A stretch of 56,495 bases of DNA, taken from contig DATJZG010000062.1 of assembly GCA_035499295.1 (NCBI GenBank), forward strand, positions 1-56,495, read 5' to 3'. The notes below the pieces were generated by a model. That model worked only from the letters and a program-made list of their open reading frames with translations, did not search any database and was not told where the DNA came from. This stretch comes from DATJZG01 sp035499295 (lineage in GTDB: Bacteria; Myxococcota; Myxococcia; Myxococcales; Anaeromyxobacteraceae). Made by a program: the position numbers and the translations under genes. Within the stretch, counting starts at the first letter, position 1. Every line of letters starts with the position of its first letter. Positions 33,121-41,919 of this stretch are shown in pieces.

Positions 33121-34341
33121 TCACGGCGACGGGAGCGGCGTCCGGCGCCGCAGCCCGGGAAGGCCGAGGTGGAAGGCGGCGCTCGCGCCGAGCACCAGGG
33201 TGGCCCCGGCAAGGAGCGTCCGCGGCACCCCGAAGCGCGCCGCCGCGAAGCCGCCGGCGAGGGCTCCGAACGGCGACATCCCCACGAAGAGCGTGGAGAA
33301 GAGCCCCATCATCCGCCCCCGCATCTGCGGCGGCGAGAGGGCCTGCAGGAGCGTCATGGTGCCCGCCGTCTGGGTGACGTAGCCGAACCCGGTCACCACC
33401 AGGGCGGCGGCGGTGAGCGCGGGCGCGCGGCTCAGCGCCACCACGGCGAGGCCGCCGCCGAGCGCCGTGGCGCCGAGCGCCGTGCGCCGCTCGAGCCCCG
33501 CGAGACCGCCGCGCACGAGGAGGATCACGCCGCCGCCGAGGGCCCCCGCCCCGGCGCACGACTGCAGCAGGCCGAAGAGCTCTGGCCCCCCTCCGAGGAC
33601 GCGAGCGCAGAGCACCGGCAGGAGCGCCACGTAGGACATCCCGAAGATGCTGGAGACCGCGAGCTGCGCGAGCAGGGCGCGGACGAGCGGCGTCCGGTAG
33701 GCCCAGCGGAGACCCTCCCCGAGGTGCGTGCCCGCCGGACGGGGCGCCGGCCGGGACGGGGGAGCGCGCATGACGAGGAGGGCCCGGATGGTCCCGAGGA
33801 AGGAGAGGGAGTTCAGGGCGAACGCCCAGCCCTCCCCCACCGCCGCGACCAGGATTCCCGCCAGCGCCGGGCCGACGATGCGCGCCCCGTTGACGATGCT
33901 CGAGTTCAGCGCGAGGGCGTTCGGCATGTCCGGGCCGGCGATCTCCCCGAGCAGGCTCTGTCGCGCCGGGATCTCGAACGCGTAGGTGAGCCCGAGCATG
34001 AAAGCGAGGGGGAAGAGCATCCAGGCCTCTACCCATCCCCCGAGGGTGACGACCGCGAGCACCAGCGCCTGCAGCGCTGCGTTCGCCTGGGTGGCGAGGA
34101 CGATGCCCCGCCGCGGCAGGCGGTCGGCCAGGGAGCCCGCCCAGGCACCGAAGAGGAACACCGGGATCTGCTGGAGGAAGGCGACGGCGCCGAGCGTCTG
34201 CGAGGAGTGCGTGAGTCGCCACACCAGCCAGCCCTGGGCCACCGACTGCATCCAGGTGCCGACGAGCGAGACGGCCTGTCCGCCGAAGAAGAGGCGCAGG
34301 TTGCGGTGCTCTAGGCATCGCAGGGGGCGGGGCCAGCGCAT
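33121..34341 (-). CDS. MFS transporter (enterobactin-exporter-like, MFS_3 type)
   Basis: A 406-residue inner-membrane protein with about twelve helices. ATG 34341 opens 'LRCLEHRNLRLFFGGQAVSL', the typical start of the EntS-like MFS group, followed by 'GTWMQSVAQGWLVWRLTHSS' and the loop 'SLADRLPRRGIVLATQ'. Helix pairs such as 'LNSLSFLGTIRALLVM' and 'TQTAGTMTLLQALSPPQMRG' further match the group. It probably exports a small molecule or drug; substrate unknown. It is divergent from the MATE exporter by 73 bp and lies just before ruvC on the same strand. Confidence 0.88.
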   Translation of the reverse strand: MRWPRPLRCLEHRNLRLFFGGQAVSLVGTWMQSVAQGWLVWRLTHSSQTLGAVAFLQQIPVFLFGAWAGSLADRLPRRGIVLATQANAALQALVLAVVTLGGWVEAWMLFPLAFMLGLTYAFEIPARQSLLGEIAGPDMPNALALNSSIVNGARIVGPALAGILVAAVGEGWAFALNSLSFLGTIRALLVMRAPPSRPAPRPAGTHLGEGLRWAYRTPLVRALLAQLAVSSIFGMSYVALLPVLCARVLGGGPELFGLLQSCAGAGALGGGVILLVRGGLAGLERRTALGATALGGGLAVVALSRAPALTAAALVVTGFGYVTQTAGTMTLLQALSPPQMRGRMMGLFSTLFVGMSPFGALAGGFAAARFGVPRTLLAGATLVLGASAAFHLGLPGLRRRTPLPSP

Positions 34342-34414
34342 GGGCCGCGGGAGCTTACCCCGACCGCCCGCTCCTTTCGTCCCCGAACTCGAGCGGCTAT
34401 TGTTCCCGGCCGCC

Positions 34415-35824
34415 ATGGCGCTCTCGATCCCCACCGTCCGCGAGGAGGTCGGAGCGCTCGCGAGGCTCGCCTTCCCCCTCGCCCTCGCCGCGGGCGCCCA
34501 GGCGCTCATGGGCGTGGTGGACACGGCTGTGGTCGGGCGCGCCGGCGCCGTGCCGCTCGCCGGGACCGGCCTCGGCAACATCCTCTTCTTCTCGGTGGCC
34601 GTCGCCGGGATGGGCATGATGATGGGACTCGACCCGCTCGTCTCCCAGGCCTTCGGGGCCCGGGATGCCGGGCGGGCGCGCCACCTCCTCTGGCAGGGGG
34701 CCTGGCTCTCGGCGGCCGTGGGAGCCGCGCTCGCCGTCCCGCTCGCGCTCGCGCCCCTGGCGCTCGTCCCCGGGGGCATCGAACCCGAGGTAGCCCGGCA
34801 GGCCTCCGGTTACCTGTGGGCGCGGCTCCCCGGGCTGCCTCCGCTCCTCTTCTTCTTCGCCGCTCGATCCTACCTGCAGGCCGCCCTCGCCCCGCGAGCG
34901 GTGCTCGCGAGCGCGGTCCTCGCCAACGTGGCGAACCTCCTCCTCGACCTCGTGCTCGTGTTCGGGGGTGCGGGCCTGGGGCGCTGGGCGGGGCCGCTCC
35001 GGGCCGTCCCCCCGCTCGGGGCGACCGGGTCGGGCATCGCGACCACCCTCGCCACCCTCCTCCAGGCGGCCGTCCTGGCCTGGGCGGTGGCGCGGCTCCC
35101 CTCCGGCTCCGGCTTCTCGCGCGCGCCGGCGCGGGAGGAGCTCGCTCGCGCCGTCCGGGTCGGGCTCCCGGTGGGGCTCCACATGGGAGCGGAGGTGGGC
35201 ATCTTCGCCCTGGTCGGCTTCCTGGCAGGCAGGCTCGGGACCATCCCGCTCGCCGCCCACCAGGTGGCCATCGCCGTCGCCAGCTTCTCCTTCAACGCCG
35301 CGGTGGGGATCGGCAGCGCCGGCTCGGTTCGGGTGGGGTGGGCGGTGGGCGCCCGCGACACCCTCGCGGCGCGCCGCGCCGGGCTGGTGGCCTTCGGAAC
35401 GGGCGCCGCCTTCATGGCCGTGTGGGGCGCGGCCTTCCTCGCCTTCCCCGGAGCCTTCGCCCGGCTGATGAGCGGTGACCCCTCCGTGGCCGCCGCCGCC
35501 ACGCCCCTCTTCCGGGTCGCCGGCGTCTTCCAGGTGGCCGATGGGGTCCAGGGGGTGGGGGCGGGAGTGCTCCGCGGAGCCGGCGACACGCGCTTCACCT
35601 TCGCCGCCAACATGGTCGGCCACTGGGCCCTCGGGCTCCCCGCGGCGCTCCTGTTGGGCCTCGCGCTCGGCTGGGGCGTGACCGGGCTGTGGTGGGGCCT
35701 GTGCGCCGGCCTGGTGGCGGTCGCGGTCGCGCTCTTCCTCCGCTTTCGCGACATCTCGTCGCGCGAGCTCGTGCCAATCCACGTCGGAGCTGGCACCGCA
35801 GCGGGACAGGAGGTGGAACGATGA
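34415..35824 (+). CDS. MATE family efflux transporter
   Basis: A 469-residue inner-membrane exporter with twelve helices in two halves. ATG 34415. Typical MATE parts are 'LALAAGAQALMGVVDTAVVG', 'GLDPLVSQAFGARDAGRARH' and the second-half counterpart 'GIGSAGSVRVGWAVGARDTL', plus the 'GVGAGVLRGAGDTRF' segment. It should be driven by Na+ or H+ and export drugs or metabolites. It overlaps the following epimerase gene by ATGA, so the two are co-translated, which may mean that the exporter handles a product of the downstream enzyme; that is inference. Confidence 0.93.
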   Translation: MALSIPTVREEVGALARLAFPLALAAGAQALMGVVDTAVVGRAGAVPLAGTGLGNILFFSVAVAGMGMMMGLDPLVSQAFGARDAGRARHLLWQGAWLSAAVGAALAVPLALAPLALVPGGIEPEVARQASGYLWARLPGLPPLLFFFAARSYLQAALAPRAVLASAVLANVANLLLDLVLVFGGAGLGRWAGPLRAVPPLGATGSGIATTLATLLQAAVLAWAVARLPSGSGFSRAPAREELARAVRVGLPVGLHMGAEVGIFALVGFLAGRLGTIPLAAHQVAIAVASFSFNAAVGIGSAGSVRVGWAVGARDTLAARRAGLVAFGTGAAFMAVWGAAFLAFPGAFARLMSGDPSVAAAATPLFRVAGVFQVADGVQGVGAGVLRGAGDTRFTFAANMVGHWALGLPAALLLGLALGWGVTGLWWGLCAGLVAVAVALFLRFRDISSRELVPIHVGAGTAAGQEVER

Positions 35825-36834
35825 ACGTCCTCGTCATCGGTGGAAACCGGTTCGTCGGGCTCCTCGCCACCTGGCGGCTGCTCGCCGCCGGGCACCGCGT
35901 CGCGCTGCTCAACCGGGGGCGCCGTCCCGATCCGTTCGGGGACCGGGTGGAGAGGCTGCGCGGCGACCGCGGCACCGACCTCGAGCGCCTCACCGCCGGC
36001 CGCAGCTTCGACGTGGTGATGGACCTCGCCTGCTACAGCGGGGAGGACGGGCGCCGGGCGGGCAAGATCTTCCGCGGTCGGGTCGGTCACTACCTCATGG
36101 TGAGCACCGGGCAGGTCTACCTTGTCCGGGAGCGCGCCCCGCGGCCGGCCCGCGAGCGCGACTACCCCGGGCCGGTCCTCCCGCGCCCGGCCGGCCCGCC
36201 CGACCTCGGCGAGTGGGAGTACGGGGTCGGCAAGCGCGACGCGGAGGACGCCCTGGCGGAGGCCTGCCGGGAGGGCTTCCCGGCGACCCGGGTCCGCATC
36301 CCCATGGTGAACGGAGAGCTCGACTACTTCCGGCGCATCGAGAGCTACCTGTGGCGGCTCCTCGACGGCGGCCCGATGCTCGTGCCCGACGGGGGCGCGG
36401 AGCCGGTGCGCCACGTCTACGGGCCGGAGGTGGCGCGCTTCCTCGTCGAGACCGCCGGCCGCGCCGAGACCTTCGGCGAGGCCTACAACCTCGCGCAGGA
36501 AGAGGCCCCGACGCTCTACGCCCTCCTCGAGAAGCTGCGCGAGCTCCTCGGCTCCCGCTCGCCGCTCGTCCGGGTCCCCGCGAGCGCGCTCCTGTCGGCC
36601 GGGCTCGAGCCGGTCGCCGTCTCGCCGTTCAGCGGGCGCTGGATGTCGTTCCTCGACCCGTCGCGGGCGCGCGACGAGCTCGGGTTCCGCCACCTCGCCC
36701 TCGACGCCTACCTGGGGAGGATCGCGGCGAGCTTCCTCGCCCACGCCCCGCCCGATCCCCCCGAGGGCTACCGCCACCGGGAGAGGGAGCGGGAGCTTGC
36801 CCGGCGCCTCCACGGCCGCGACGGCGCGCCGTGA
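35821..36834 (+). CDS. NAD(P)-dependent epimerase/dehydratase (extended SDR)
   Basis: A 337-residue cytoplasmic protein. Its ATG overlaps the MATE stop (ATGA). The Rossmann motif 'VLVIGGNRFVGLLATWRLL' is the GGxxF-G form seen in CSP41-like extended SDRs. 'VMDLACYSGEDGRR' and 'HYLMVSTGQVYL' mark the later strands, and the catalytic Tyr-x3-Lys is 'YGVGKRD'. The C-terminal substrate domain has 'RHVYGPEVARFLVETA' and 'AYNLAQEEAPTLYALLEKL'. It probably modifies a nucleotide sugar or related compound, but the substrate cannot be told. Confidence 0.88.
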   Translation: MNVLVIGGNRFVGLLATWRLLAAGHRVALLNRGRRPDPFGDRVERLRGDRGTDLERLTAGRSFDVVMDLACYSGEDGRRAGKIFRGRVGHYLMVSTGQVYLVRERAPRPARERDYPGPVLPRPAGPPDLGEWEYGVGKRDAEDALAEACREGFPATRVRIPMVNGELDYFRRIESYLWRLLDGGPMLVPDGGAEPVRHVYGPEVARFLVETAGRAETFGEAYNLAQEEAPTLYALLEKLRELLGSRSPLVRVPASALLSAGLEPVAVSPFSGRWMSFLDPSRARDELGFRHLALDAYLGRIAASFLAHAPPDPPEGYRHRERERELARRLHGRDGAP

Positions 36835-36931
36835 ACGGGCGCGCGTCCGCCGCGGGTCGCCGGCCCGGGCGGCGGCGGACGACCCGCCAGAGGCGCTTGC
36901 CGCGCGAGGCGGCGGCGCCGACGATGGCGGG

Positions 36932-37366
36932 GTGCGCTACGAGCTGCCCCAGCCGTACCAGGAGCTGTCGCACACCGCCGATACCGGGATCGCGGCCGAG
37001 GGCGCCACCCGGGAGGAGGCGCTCGCCCGGCTCGTCCTCGCCCTCGGCGCCCTGCTCGCGGGCGGCGGAAGCGTGACGCCCGACGCGGAGGAGACGGTGG
37101 TCGCGGCCGGCGGGGCCGACCTCGCCCAGACCGCGGTCGCCGCCCTGAGGGAGGTGCTCTTCCGCTTCGCGACGAGGCACGTCGTCCCGGGGGCGTGCGA
37201 GGTCCTCCGCCTCTCGCCGGGGAGGGCGGAGCTCCGGGTCGCCTTCGGCCGCTTCGACCCGGCCCGGCACCGGGAGGGGGCGGACGTGAAGGCGGTGACC
37301 TACCACCGGGCCCGCTTCGAGCCGGTGCCGGGGGGATGGCGCGCCCAGGTGATCCTCGACGTGTAG
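36932..37366 (+). CDS. Archease, activator of the RtcB RNA ligase
   Basis: A 144-residue protein from GTG 36932; the open frame from 36797 starts in non-coding-looking Arg-rich sequence overlapping the previous gene. Archease signatures are present: 'YQELSHTADTGIAAEGAT' at the start, with the metal-binding Asp, and the C-terminal 'GADVKAVTYHRARFE' with conserved Asp, Lys and His. Archease helps RtcB load GMP and turn over. RtcB starts 13 bp downstream, so the two form a functional pair in one operon. Confidence 0.9.
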   Translation: MRYELPQPYQELSHTADTGIAAEGATREEALARLVLALGALLAGGGSVTPDAEETVVAAGGADLAQTAVAALREVLFRFATRHVVPGACEVLRLSPGRAELRVAFGRFDPARHREGADVKAVTYHRARFEPVPGGWRAQVILDV

Positions 37367-37379
37367 CGACGGGCGACCG

Positions 37380-38819
37380 ATGAAGCTCCGGAGGATCCAC
37401 GACTGGCTCTGGGAGATCCCGCGGGAAGGCGGGATGAAGGTGCCGGGACGCGTCTACAGCGACGGGCCGCCCGCCCCCGACGACCCGGCGCTCGCGCAGG
37501 TGGCGAACGTCGCCCACCTCCCGGGCATCGTGAAGTGGTCGCTGGCCATGCCCGACATCCACTGGGGGTACGGGTTCCCCATCGGCGGCGTGGCGGCCGT
37601 CGACCTGGAGCGGGGTGCGATCTCGCCGGGCGGGGTCGGCTACGACATCAACTGCGGGGTGCGGGTGATCTCCACCCGCCTCGAGGCGGAGCGGGTCCTC
37701 GAGCGGCGCCATGAGGTGACCGCCGAGCTCTACCGGGCCATCCCCACCGGCGTCGGCGCCAGCGCCGCCATCCCCCGCCTCTCTCCGCGGGAGATGGACG
37801 AGGTGCTCTCCCGGGGCGCGCGCTGGGGCGCGAGTCGGGGCTACGCCGCCGCCTCCGACGACCTCGACCACTGCGAGGAGGGCGGATGCCTCGCCGGCGC
37901 CGATCCCTCCCTGGTGAGCGAGCGCGCCCGGCAGCGCGGGGCCGACCAGGTCGGGACGCTCGGAAGCGGGAACCACTTCCTCGAGGTGGACCGGGTCGCC
38001 GAGGTCTACGACGAGGCGGTGGCGGCCGCCTACGGGCTGCGGCAGGGCGAGGTGGCGATCCAGATCCACTCGGGGTCGCGCGGCCTCGGCTACCAGGTCT
38101 GCGACGAGGCCCTCGCCGACCTCACTCCCCAGATGGCCCGCTACGGCCCCGACTACGCCGCCCTGCCCGACCCGCAGCTCGCCTGCGCCCCGATCGAGAG
38201 CCCGGCTGGCCGGCGTTACCTCGGCGCCATGCAGGCGGCGGCGAACTTCGCCTGGGCGAACCGGCAGGTGATGACCGGGCTCGCGGTCCAGGCCCTGTGC
38301 CGCTCCCTCGGCGCCTCCGACGGGGACGTGGGCGCGAGGCTCCTCTACGACGTGTGCCACAACGTGGCGAAGGTCGAGGAGCACGTCGTCGATGGGCGGC
38401 CCCGGCGCCTGCTCGTCCACCGCAAGGGAGCGACCCGCGCCTTCGGCCCCGGCGACCCGCGGGTCCCGGCGGCGTACCGAGCGGTGGGGCAGCCGGTGCT
38501 CATCCCCGGCGACATGGGGCGCTATTCCTACGTGCTCGCCGGGACCGCGACTGCCATGGAGGAGACCTTCGGAAGCTCCTGCCACGGCGCCGGCCGCCTG
38601 CTCTCGCGGCACCAAGCGATGAAGCTCGCCCGCGGCCGGTCCATCCACCGCGAGCTCCTCGACCGCGGCATCGAGGTCATCTCGCGCGGGAAGAAGACGC
38701 TGGCGGAGGAGATGAGCGACGCCTACAAGGACGTGGCCCGGGTGGTGGGCGTGGTCGCCTCGGCCGGGCTCTCGCGGCGCGTGGCGCGTCTCGACCCCAT
38801 GGGCGTGATCAAGGGATAG
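37380..38819 (+). CDS. rtcB: RNA-splicing ligase RtcB
   Basis: A 479-residue GTP- and Mn2+-dependent RNA ligase joining 2',3'-cyclic phosphate or 3'-phosphate to 5'-OH ends. Metal-site motifs: 'DIHWGYGFPIGGVAAVD', 'GGVGYDINCGVRV' (Cys and Asp ligands), 'GTLGSGNHFLEV', 'IHSGSRGLG', 'CHNVAKVEEH' and the guanylation-site element 'FGSSCHGAGRL' with the His that carries GMP. Everything expected is present and the length is normal. With archease next door this suggests RNA repair or tRNA-ligation function. It is translated right after archease. Confidence 0.97.
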   Translation: MKLRRIHDWLWEIPREGGMKVPGRVYSDGPPAPDDPALAQVANVAHLPGIVKWSLAMPDIHWGYGFPIGGVAAVDLERGAISPGGVGYDINCGVRVISTRLEAERVLERRHEVTAELYRAIPTGVGASAAIPRLSPREMDEVLSRGARWGASRGYAAASDDLDHCEEGGCLAGADPSLVSERARQRGADQVGTLGSGNHFLEVDRVAEVYDEAVAAAYGLRQGEVAIQIHSGSRGLGYQVCDEALADLTPQMARYGPDYAALPDPQLACAPIESPAGRRYLGAMQAAANFAWANRQVMTGLAVQALCRSLGASDGDVGARLLYDVCHNVAKVEEHVVDGRPRRLLVHRKGATRAFGPGDPRVPAAYRAVGQPVLIPGDMGRYSYVLAGTATAMEETFGSSCHGAGRLLSRHQAMKLARGRSIHRELLDRGIEVISRGKKTLAEEMSDAYKDVARVVGVVASAGLSRRVARLDPMGVIKG

Positions 38820-38821
38820 CC

Positions 38822-39673
38822 ATGCCGGCCTCCGAGCCCTCCCGGCTCCCCGCCGCCCGGTGGCCGCGGCTCCAGCTCGTGGAGCTCACCGACCTCGCGC
38901 TCCTCCCCAGGCCGCTTCGGCGCTGGCTCGGCGACTACCTGCGCGGCGTCGTCACCTTGACCCGCTTCTTCGCGCCCGCGGCGCCGCGCATCGCGGAGCT
39001 CATGCGGGGCGCGCGCACGGACCGCGTCGTCGACCTGTGCTCGGGCGGCGGCGGCCCCTGGCCGGCGCTCGCGGAGGACGTGGCCCGGTCGCTCGGGGCC
39101 CGGGCGCAGGTGGTGCTCACCGATCTGCACCCCGACCCGGCGACCTGGGCCTTCCTGCGCCGCACCTCCGCGGGGGCGGTCGAGGGCTTCCCGAGCGCGG
39201 TCCCCGCCGACGCCGTGCCCGACGAGCTCGAGGGCGTGCGCACCATCTTCGACGGCCTCCACCACTTCCCGCCTAAGGCGGCGCGCGCCGTCCTCGCCGA
39301 CGCCGCGCGCCGCGGCATCCCCCTCGTCGCCGCCGAGGCGACCCGGCGCAGCCTCCTCGGCCTCCTCCTCGTACTCCTCTCGCCCCTCTTCGTCTGGGCG
39401 GTTACACCGCTCCTGCGCCCGTTCTCCGCCTCCCGCCTCCTCTTCACCTACCTCCTGCCCGTCGTGCCGCTCCTGGCCCTCTTCGACGGGGTGGTCTCGG
39501 CGCTGCGCTGCTACCGGCCCGACGAGCTCCTCGCCCTGGCCGAGGGGCTGCCGGGGAGCCACGTCTGGAGCGTGGAGCGCCCCCGGGGAGCCCGGGGGCC
39601 GACGCTGCTCGTGGGCCGGAGGGCGGGAGGCCCGCCCCACCTTCCGCCGGCAAGGGGCGGGCGGGCTCGTTAA
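38822..39673 (+). CDS. Methyltransferase-like protein with C-terminal membrane segment
   Basis: A 283-residue protein starting at ATG 38822, 2 bp after the rtcB stop. The SAM-binding motif is 'DRVVDLCSGGGGPWPALAED' (glycine-rich motif I), followed by an acidic strand 'VVLTDLHPD' and 'TIFDGLHHFPPKAARAVL', all consistent with a class I methyltransferase. Residues 178-220 are two adjacent hydrophobic segments ('LLGLLLVLLSPLFVWAV' and 'LLFTYLLPVVPLLALF'), unusual for a soluble methyltransferase, so it is probably membrane-associated. Its substrate is unknown. Being in the rtcB operon it may act on RNA-linked or lipid substrates, but this is a guess. Confidence 0.78.
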   Translation: MPASEPSRLPAARWPRLQLVELTDLALLPRPLRRWLGDYLRGVVTLTRFFAPAAPRIAELMRGARTDRVVDLCSGGGGPWPALAEDVARSLGARAQVVLTDLHPDPATWAFLRRTSAGAVEGFPSAVPADAVPDELEGVRTIFDGLHHFPPKAARAVLADAARRGIPLVAAEATRRSLLGLLLVLLSPLFVWAVTPLLRPFSASRLLFTYLLPVVPLLALFDGVVSALRCYRPDELLALAEGLPGSHVWSVERPRGARGPTLLVGRRAGGPPHLPPARGGRAR

Positions 39674-39720
39674 GTCCGCCGTTCACGAGGGCGGCCAAGG
39701 CCGCGAGGGAGGTCCCGAGC

Positions 39721-41898
39721 TTGTCCCACCCCGAGAGCACCCTCCCCCCGGGGGCGACGCCCTTCCCGCCCGAGGTGGAGCGGCGCATCGGCCTCGCCGT
39801 CGCGGCCCGGCCGGGCGCGCCCCGCACCCGCCACCGCGACGGGAACGCGGCGCGCTACGCGAACCGCCTCGCGCTCGAGGCGAGCCCGTACCTCCTGCAG
39901 CACGCGCACAACCCCGTGAACTGGTACCCCTGGGGGGACGAGGCCTTCGCCGAGGCGCGGCGCACCGGGCGGCCGGTGTTCCTGTCGGTGGGATACGCCA
40001 CCTGCCACTGGTGCCACGTGATGGAGGAGGAGTCGTTCGAGGACCTCGAGATCGCTCGGCTCCTGAACGAGCAGTACGTGGCCATCAAGGTGGACCGGGA
40101 GGAGCGCCCCGACGTCGACGCCGTCTACATGGCGGCGGTGCAGGTGCTCACCGACCAGGGCGGCTGGCCCATGAGCGTGTGGCTCGACGCCGATCGCCGC
40201 CCCTTCTTCGGCGGCACCTACTTCCCGGCGCACGACGGGGACCGGGGGGCGGGGAGGGGCTTCCTCTCCATCCTGCGCGAGCTCGCCGCCGTCTACCGCG
40301 GCGACCCCACCCGGGTGGCCGCCGCCGCCTCCTCGATCACCGAGGCGCTCGGGCAGGCGATGGCGGGGAGCGCGCCCGGCGCGTCGCTGCCGGGCCCGGA
40401 GTCGGTGGAGGCGGCGGTCGAGCTCTACCGCCGCGTCTACGATCCCGTGAACGGCGGCGCGCGCGGGGCGCCCAAGTTCCCCTCCAGCTTCCCCGTCCGG
40501 CTCCTCCTCCGCCACCACCGCCGGTCGGGCGACTCCTCCTCCCTGGACATGGCGGTCAAGACCCTGGAGAGGATGGCGGCGGGCGGAATGCACGACCAGG
40601 TGGCGGGGGGGTTCCACCGCTACTCGGTGGACGAGCGCTGGCTCGTGCCTCACTTCGAGAAGATGCTCTACGACAACGCGCTCCTCGCGCTCGCCTACGT
40701 CGAGGCCTGGCAGGTGACCGGCCGCCGCGACCTCTCGCGGGTGGCGCGCACCACGCTCGACTACGTGCTCCGCGAGATGACGGGGTCCGAGGGCGGCTTC
40801 CACTCGGCCACCGACGCCGACTCGCAGGGCGAGGAGGGAGCCTTCTTCGTGTGGGAGGAGCGGGAGCTCGGGGAGATCCTGGGCCGGGACGCCGAGCGCT
40901 TCGCCCGCTTCTACGGCGTCACCCGCCGGGGCAACTTCGAGGGCCGGAACGTCCTCCACGTCCCCGTCCCGGACGAGGACGAATGGGAGTCGCTCGCCCC
41001 GGCCCGGCGGGCGGTCCTCGACGCCCGCGAGAGGCGGCCTCATCCGCTGCGCGACGACAAGATCCTCGCCGCCTGGAACGGACTCATGATCTCCGCCCTG
41101 GCGCTCGGCGGCCGCGCCCTCTCGGAGCCCTCGTACCTGCTCGCCGCCGAGCGGGCGGCCTCCTTCGCGCTCGCGCGGCTCCGCGTCGGGGGCCGCCTGC
41201 AGCGCAGCTACCGGGACGGACGGGCGTCGGGCCCGGGCTTCCTCGAGGACCACGCCTTCCTGGCCCAGGGGCTCCTCGACCTGCACGAGGCCACCTTCGC
41301 CCCCCGCTGGCTCGAGGAGGCGCTGCGGCTCGCGGGCGAGACCGACCGTCTCTTCGCGGACGCGGAGGGCGGTGGCTGGTTCCGCAGCGCCCTGGACCAG
41401 GAGCGGCTGGTGGCCCGCGAGCGCCCATCGCACGACGGCGCCGAGCCGAGTGGCGCCTCGGTGGCGCTTCTCAACGCGCTCCGCCTCGAGGCGTTCACCT
41501 CCGACGACCGCTGGCGCCGCACCGCCGAGGGGGCGCTGCGCGCCTACGCCCCCGTCCTCGCCCGTCACCCGGCGGCGCTCCACGACATGCTGCTCGCCGT
41601 CGACTTCGCCACCGACGTGCCGCTCGAGGTGGTGCTCGTCTGGCCCGAGGGAGGGGAGCCCCCTCGCCCCCTCCTCGAGGTCGTCCGCCGGACCTTCCTC
41701 CCGAACCGCGCCATCACCGGAGCCGCCGACGGCGCCGGCGTCGAGGCGCTCGCGCGGATCGCGCCGGTGGCCCTCGGGAAGAGTGCGCCGGGCGGCCGGC
41801 CCACCGCCTACGTGTGCGAGCGTGGCCGCTGCCTCGAGCCCGCCGCCGATCCCTCGCTCCTCGCCCGGCAGCTCGGGCGGGTGAAGCCGCTGCGCTGA
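39721..41898 (+). CDS. YyaL-type thioredoxin-domain protein (DUF255, SSP411-like)
   Basis: A 725-residue cytoplasmic protein; TTG 39721 has GGGAGG upstream and no nearby ATG or GTG is in frame. The N-terminal thioredoxin-like domain (residues 45-210) has 'LALEASPYLLQHAHNPVNWY', the redox motif 'GYATCHWCHVMEEESF' and 'VKVDREERPDVDAVYM'. An (alpha/alpha)6-barrel-like domain follows with 'GGMHDQVAGGFHRYSVDERW' and 'VPHFEKMLYDNALLALAY', and later 'LRDDKILAAWNGLMISALAL'. This is the usual DUF255 layout of proteins related to spermatogenesis-associated protein 20. The precise activity is unknown. Confidence 0.92.
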   Translation: MSHPESTLPPGATPFPPEVERRIGLAVAARPGAPRTRHRDGNAARYANRLALEASPYLLQHAHNPVNWYPWGDEAFAEARRTGRPVFLSVGYATCHWCHVMEEESFEDLEIARLLNEQYVAIKVDREERPDVDAVYMAAVQVLTDQGGWPMSVWLDADRRPFFGGTYFPAHDGDRGAGRGFLSILRELAAVYRGDPTRVAAAASSITEALGQAMAGSAPGASLPGPESVEAAVELYRRVYDPVNGGARGAPKFPSSFPVRLLLRHHRRSGDSSSLDMAVKTLERMAAGGMHDQVAGGFHRYSVDERWLVPHFEKMLYDNALLALAYVEAWQVTGRRDLSRVARTTLDYVLREMTGSEGGFHSATDADSQGEEGAFFVWEERELGEILGRDAERFARFYGVTRRGNFEGRNVLHVPVPDEDEWESLAPARRAVLDARERRPHPLRDDKILAAWNGLMISALALGGRALSEPSYLLAAERAASFALARLRVGGRLQRSYRDGRASGPGFLEDHAFLAQGLLDLHEATFAPRWLEEALRLAGETDRLFADAEGGGWFRSALDQERLVARERPSHDGAEPSGASVALLNALRLEAFTSDDRWRRTAEGALRAYAPVLARHPAALHDMLLAVDFATDVPLEVVLVWPEGGEPPRPLLEVVRRTFLPNRAITGAADGAGVEALARIAPVALGKSAPGGRPTAYVCERGRCLEPAADPSLLARQLGRVKPLR

Positions 41899-41919
41899 CG
41901 GCGGCCCAGGCCGGTTGCG

